From the NCBI GenBank assembly GCA_902475645.1, contig CABSAH010000020.1, forward strand, positions 1 to 16,180: a DNA stretch of 16,180 nucleotides, in the 5' to 3' direction. The stretch comes from an uncultured Christensenellaceae bacterium. Its GTDB lineage: Bacteria; Bacillota; Clostridia; Christensenellales; CAG-138. The notes beneath the pieces are model-generated. The model was not told the origin of the DNA. It was given only the letters and a program-made list of their open reading frames with translations, and did no database searches. The translations under genes were made by a program, and so were the position numbers. Positions 14,984-16,180 of the stretch are shown here, one piece after another (position 1 is the first letter of the stretch; each line of letters starts with the position of its first letter).

Positions 14984-16147
14984 TTACAGCGCGGCCTTGA
15001 GCTTTTCGGCCAAATCAAGCCGCTCCCACGGCATGGCGGGGTCGCCGAAGTGACCGTAGGACGCGGTGCGGCGGTATATCGGGCGGCGGAGGTCAAGCGA
15101 GCGTATTATGGCCTCCGGCCTTAAATCAAAGCTGCGGCGCACGGCGGCAAGCAGCTTATCCTCGTCAACCGTACCAGTGCCGAACGTGTCTATCAATACG
15201 GAAACCGGCTCCGCAACGCCTATTGCGTAGGCAAGCTGCAATTCGCAGCGCTTGGCAAGCCCCGCGGCAACTATGTTCTTCGCAATGTAGCGCGCGGCAT
15301 AGGCTGCGCTGCGGTCAACCTTGGTGGGGTCCTTGCCGCTGAACGCGCCGCCGCCGTGGCGCGCAAAGCCGCCGTAGGTGTCAACTATTATCTTGCGGCC
15401 CGTCAGCCCGCTGTCGCCATGCGGCCCGCCTATAACAAAGCGTCCCGTGGGGTTGACCAGAATACGCGCGTTGTCCGCAAGCAGCTCGTTGGGTATAACG
15501 GGCTTTATCACCTCGTTGTAAATGGCGTCCTTCAGCATGGCCTGCGTGGCATCCTCGCTGTGCTGGGTGGAAACAAGCACCGTGTCCACGCTCACGGGCA
15601 CGCCGTTTTCGTATAATACGCTAACCTGCGCCTTGCCGTCCGGCTTTATGAAGTCCGCGCCGCCCCTGCGGTATGCAGCCAGGCGCCGCGTAAGCGCATG
15701 GGCAAGGTAAATGGGCATGGGCATATATTCCTCCGTTTCATCGGTGGCATAGCCGAACATCATGCCCTGATCCCCCGCGCCCGTTGCCATATCCTCCGCG
15801 CCGCTTTCCTTTGCTTCAAGCGACCTATCCACGCCCATGGCAATATCGCCGGACTGCTTGCCAAGCGCCACAAGCACCGCGCAGCTGTTGCCCGAAAAGC
15901 CCAGGGAATTATCCGTGTAGCCTATTTCGTTCACCGTGGCGCGCACAAGGGGGTCGATATCCACCTGCGCCTTGGACGTTATTTCGCCCATAACAAGCAC
16001 AAGCCCCCTCGTTGCCGCACATTCGCACGCAACGCGGGAATACGGGTCTACGGCAAGGTGCGCATCCAGCACGCTGTCGCTTATAATATCGCAGACCTTA
16101 TCGGGATGTCCCTCCGTCACCGATTCAGAAGTGAAAAGCTTTCTCAT
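14984..16147 (-). CDS. metK: S-adenosylmethionine synthetase
   Basis: The enzyme that makes S-adenosylmethionine from methionine and ATP, the cell's main methyl donor. At 387 residues it is full length. The N-terminus has TSESVTEGHPDKVCD (6-20) with the ATP-binding histidine and aspartate; GAGDQGMMFGYA (123-134) and GGGAFSGKDPTKVDRSAA (267-284) are the two family signatures. On the minus strand GGAGG (16158-16162) lies ten bases before the ATG. Only 33 bases of leader are in the window, so a SAM riboswitch, common before metK in Bacillota, cannot be judged. GC is high (37 of 60 in row 15361-15420). It is a housekeeping gene that marks the core chromosome next to the glycan cluster. Confidence 0.98.
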   Translation of the reverse strand: MRKLFTSESVTEGHPDKVCDIISDSVLDAHLAVDPYSRVACECAATRGLVLVMGEITSKAQVDIDPLVRATVNEIGYTDNSLGFSGNSCAVLVALGKQSGDIAMGVDRSLEAKESGAEDMATGAGDQGMMFGYATDETEEYMPMPIYLAHALTRRLAAYRRGGADFIKPDGKAQVSVLYENGVPVSVDTVLVSTQHSEDATQAMLKDAIYNEVIKPVIPNELLADNARILVNPTGRFVIGGPHGDSGLTGRKIIVDTYGGFARHGGGAFSGKDPTKVDRSAAYAARYIAKNIVAAGLAKRCELQLAYAIGVAEPVSVLIDTFGTGTVDEDKLLAAVRRSFDLRPEAIIRSLDLRRPIYRRTASYGHFGDPAMPWERLDLAEKLKAAL

Positions 16148-16157
16148 AAAAAATGAA

Positions 16158-16162
16158 CCTCC
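16158..16162 (-). promoter_or_regulatory. Ribosome binding site of metK
   Basis: GGAGG on the minus strand, ten bases before the metK ATG, after a short A/T-rich spacer. It confirms the metK start. Confidence 0.8.
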
Positions 16163-16180
16163 GTTTCATATTCACCATCA

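Noticed and set aside
15698..16156. 152-codon open frame on the plus strand
   Set aside because: It is antisense to metK, and its histidine- and arginine-rich protein is typical of a shadow frame in GC-rich coding DNA.
16148..16180. SAM riboswitch before metK
   Set aside because: Only 33 bases of leader are in the window, too few to see any aptamer.
1..16180. CRISPR arrays, insertion sequences or phage genes
   Set aside because: No regularly spaced repeats, transposase motifs or phage proteins were found; the space is filled by glycan genes, tRNA and metK.

Overview
The window holds a long, one-direction cell-surface polysaccharide operon (1-14733, + strand). It faces a tRNA-Glu gene and metK, both on the minus strand (14800-16147). 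Close gene packing, AGGAG-type ribosome binding sites, TagG/Wzm-type export genes and the metK sequence suggest a Bacillota (probably Clostridia) chromosome. This is an inference from style, not a proven taxonomy.

Layout. Positions 1-7145 encode glycan assembly enzymes: a glycosyltransferase fused to a polysaccharide deacetylase (cut by the window edge), a GT4 glycosyltransferase, an EpsG/Wzy-like membrane polymerase, three GT2 glycosyltransferases and a LicD-family phosphotransferase. Positions 7161-9302 encode the two parts of an ABC polysaccharide exporter (Wzm-like permease, and Wzt-like ATPase with a C-terminal substrate-binding domain). Positions 9299-12704 carry the complete dTDP-L-rhamnose pathway in the order rfbA, rfbB, rfbD, rfbC. 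Positions 12685-13556 hold a membrane-anchored metallophosphoesterase broken by a one-base frameshift. Positions 13564-14733 hold a nucleotidyltransferase-fold protein with clearly higher GC. A hairpin flanked by A and T runs on both sides (about 14765-14800) can stop both the operon and the converging tRNA gene. The tRNA has a consensus promoter behind metK.

How the genes work together. The rfb enzymes make dTDP-rhamnose, the glycosyltransferases build a rhamnose-containing glycan on a lipid carrier, LicD and the deacetylase probably decorate it, and Wzm/Wzt exports it. Most genes overlap or are separated by fewer than 20 bases, so translational coupling is likely. No gene for the first sugar-phosphate transfer to the lipid carrier is visible; it may lie upstream of the window.

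The cluster is mostly conventional. The points most worth checking are a GT2 gene whose only sensible start codon is ATA, the frameshifted phosphoesterase, the glycosyltransferase-deacetylase fusion, a Wzy-like polymerase together with an ABC exporter, and the sharp GC change near 13560. No stretch longer than about 110 bases lacks a gene or RNA.
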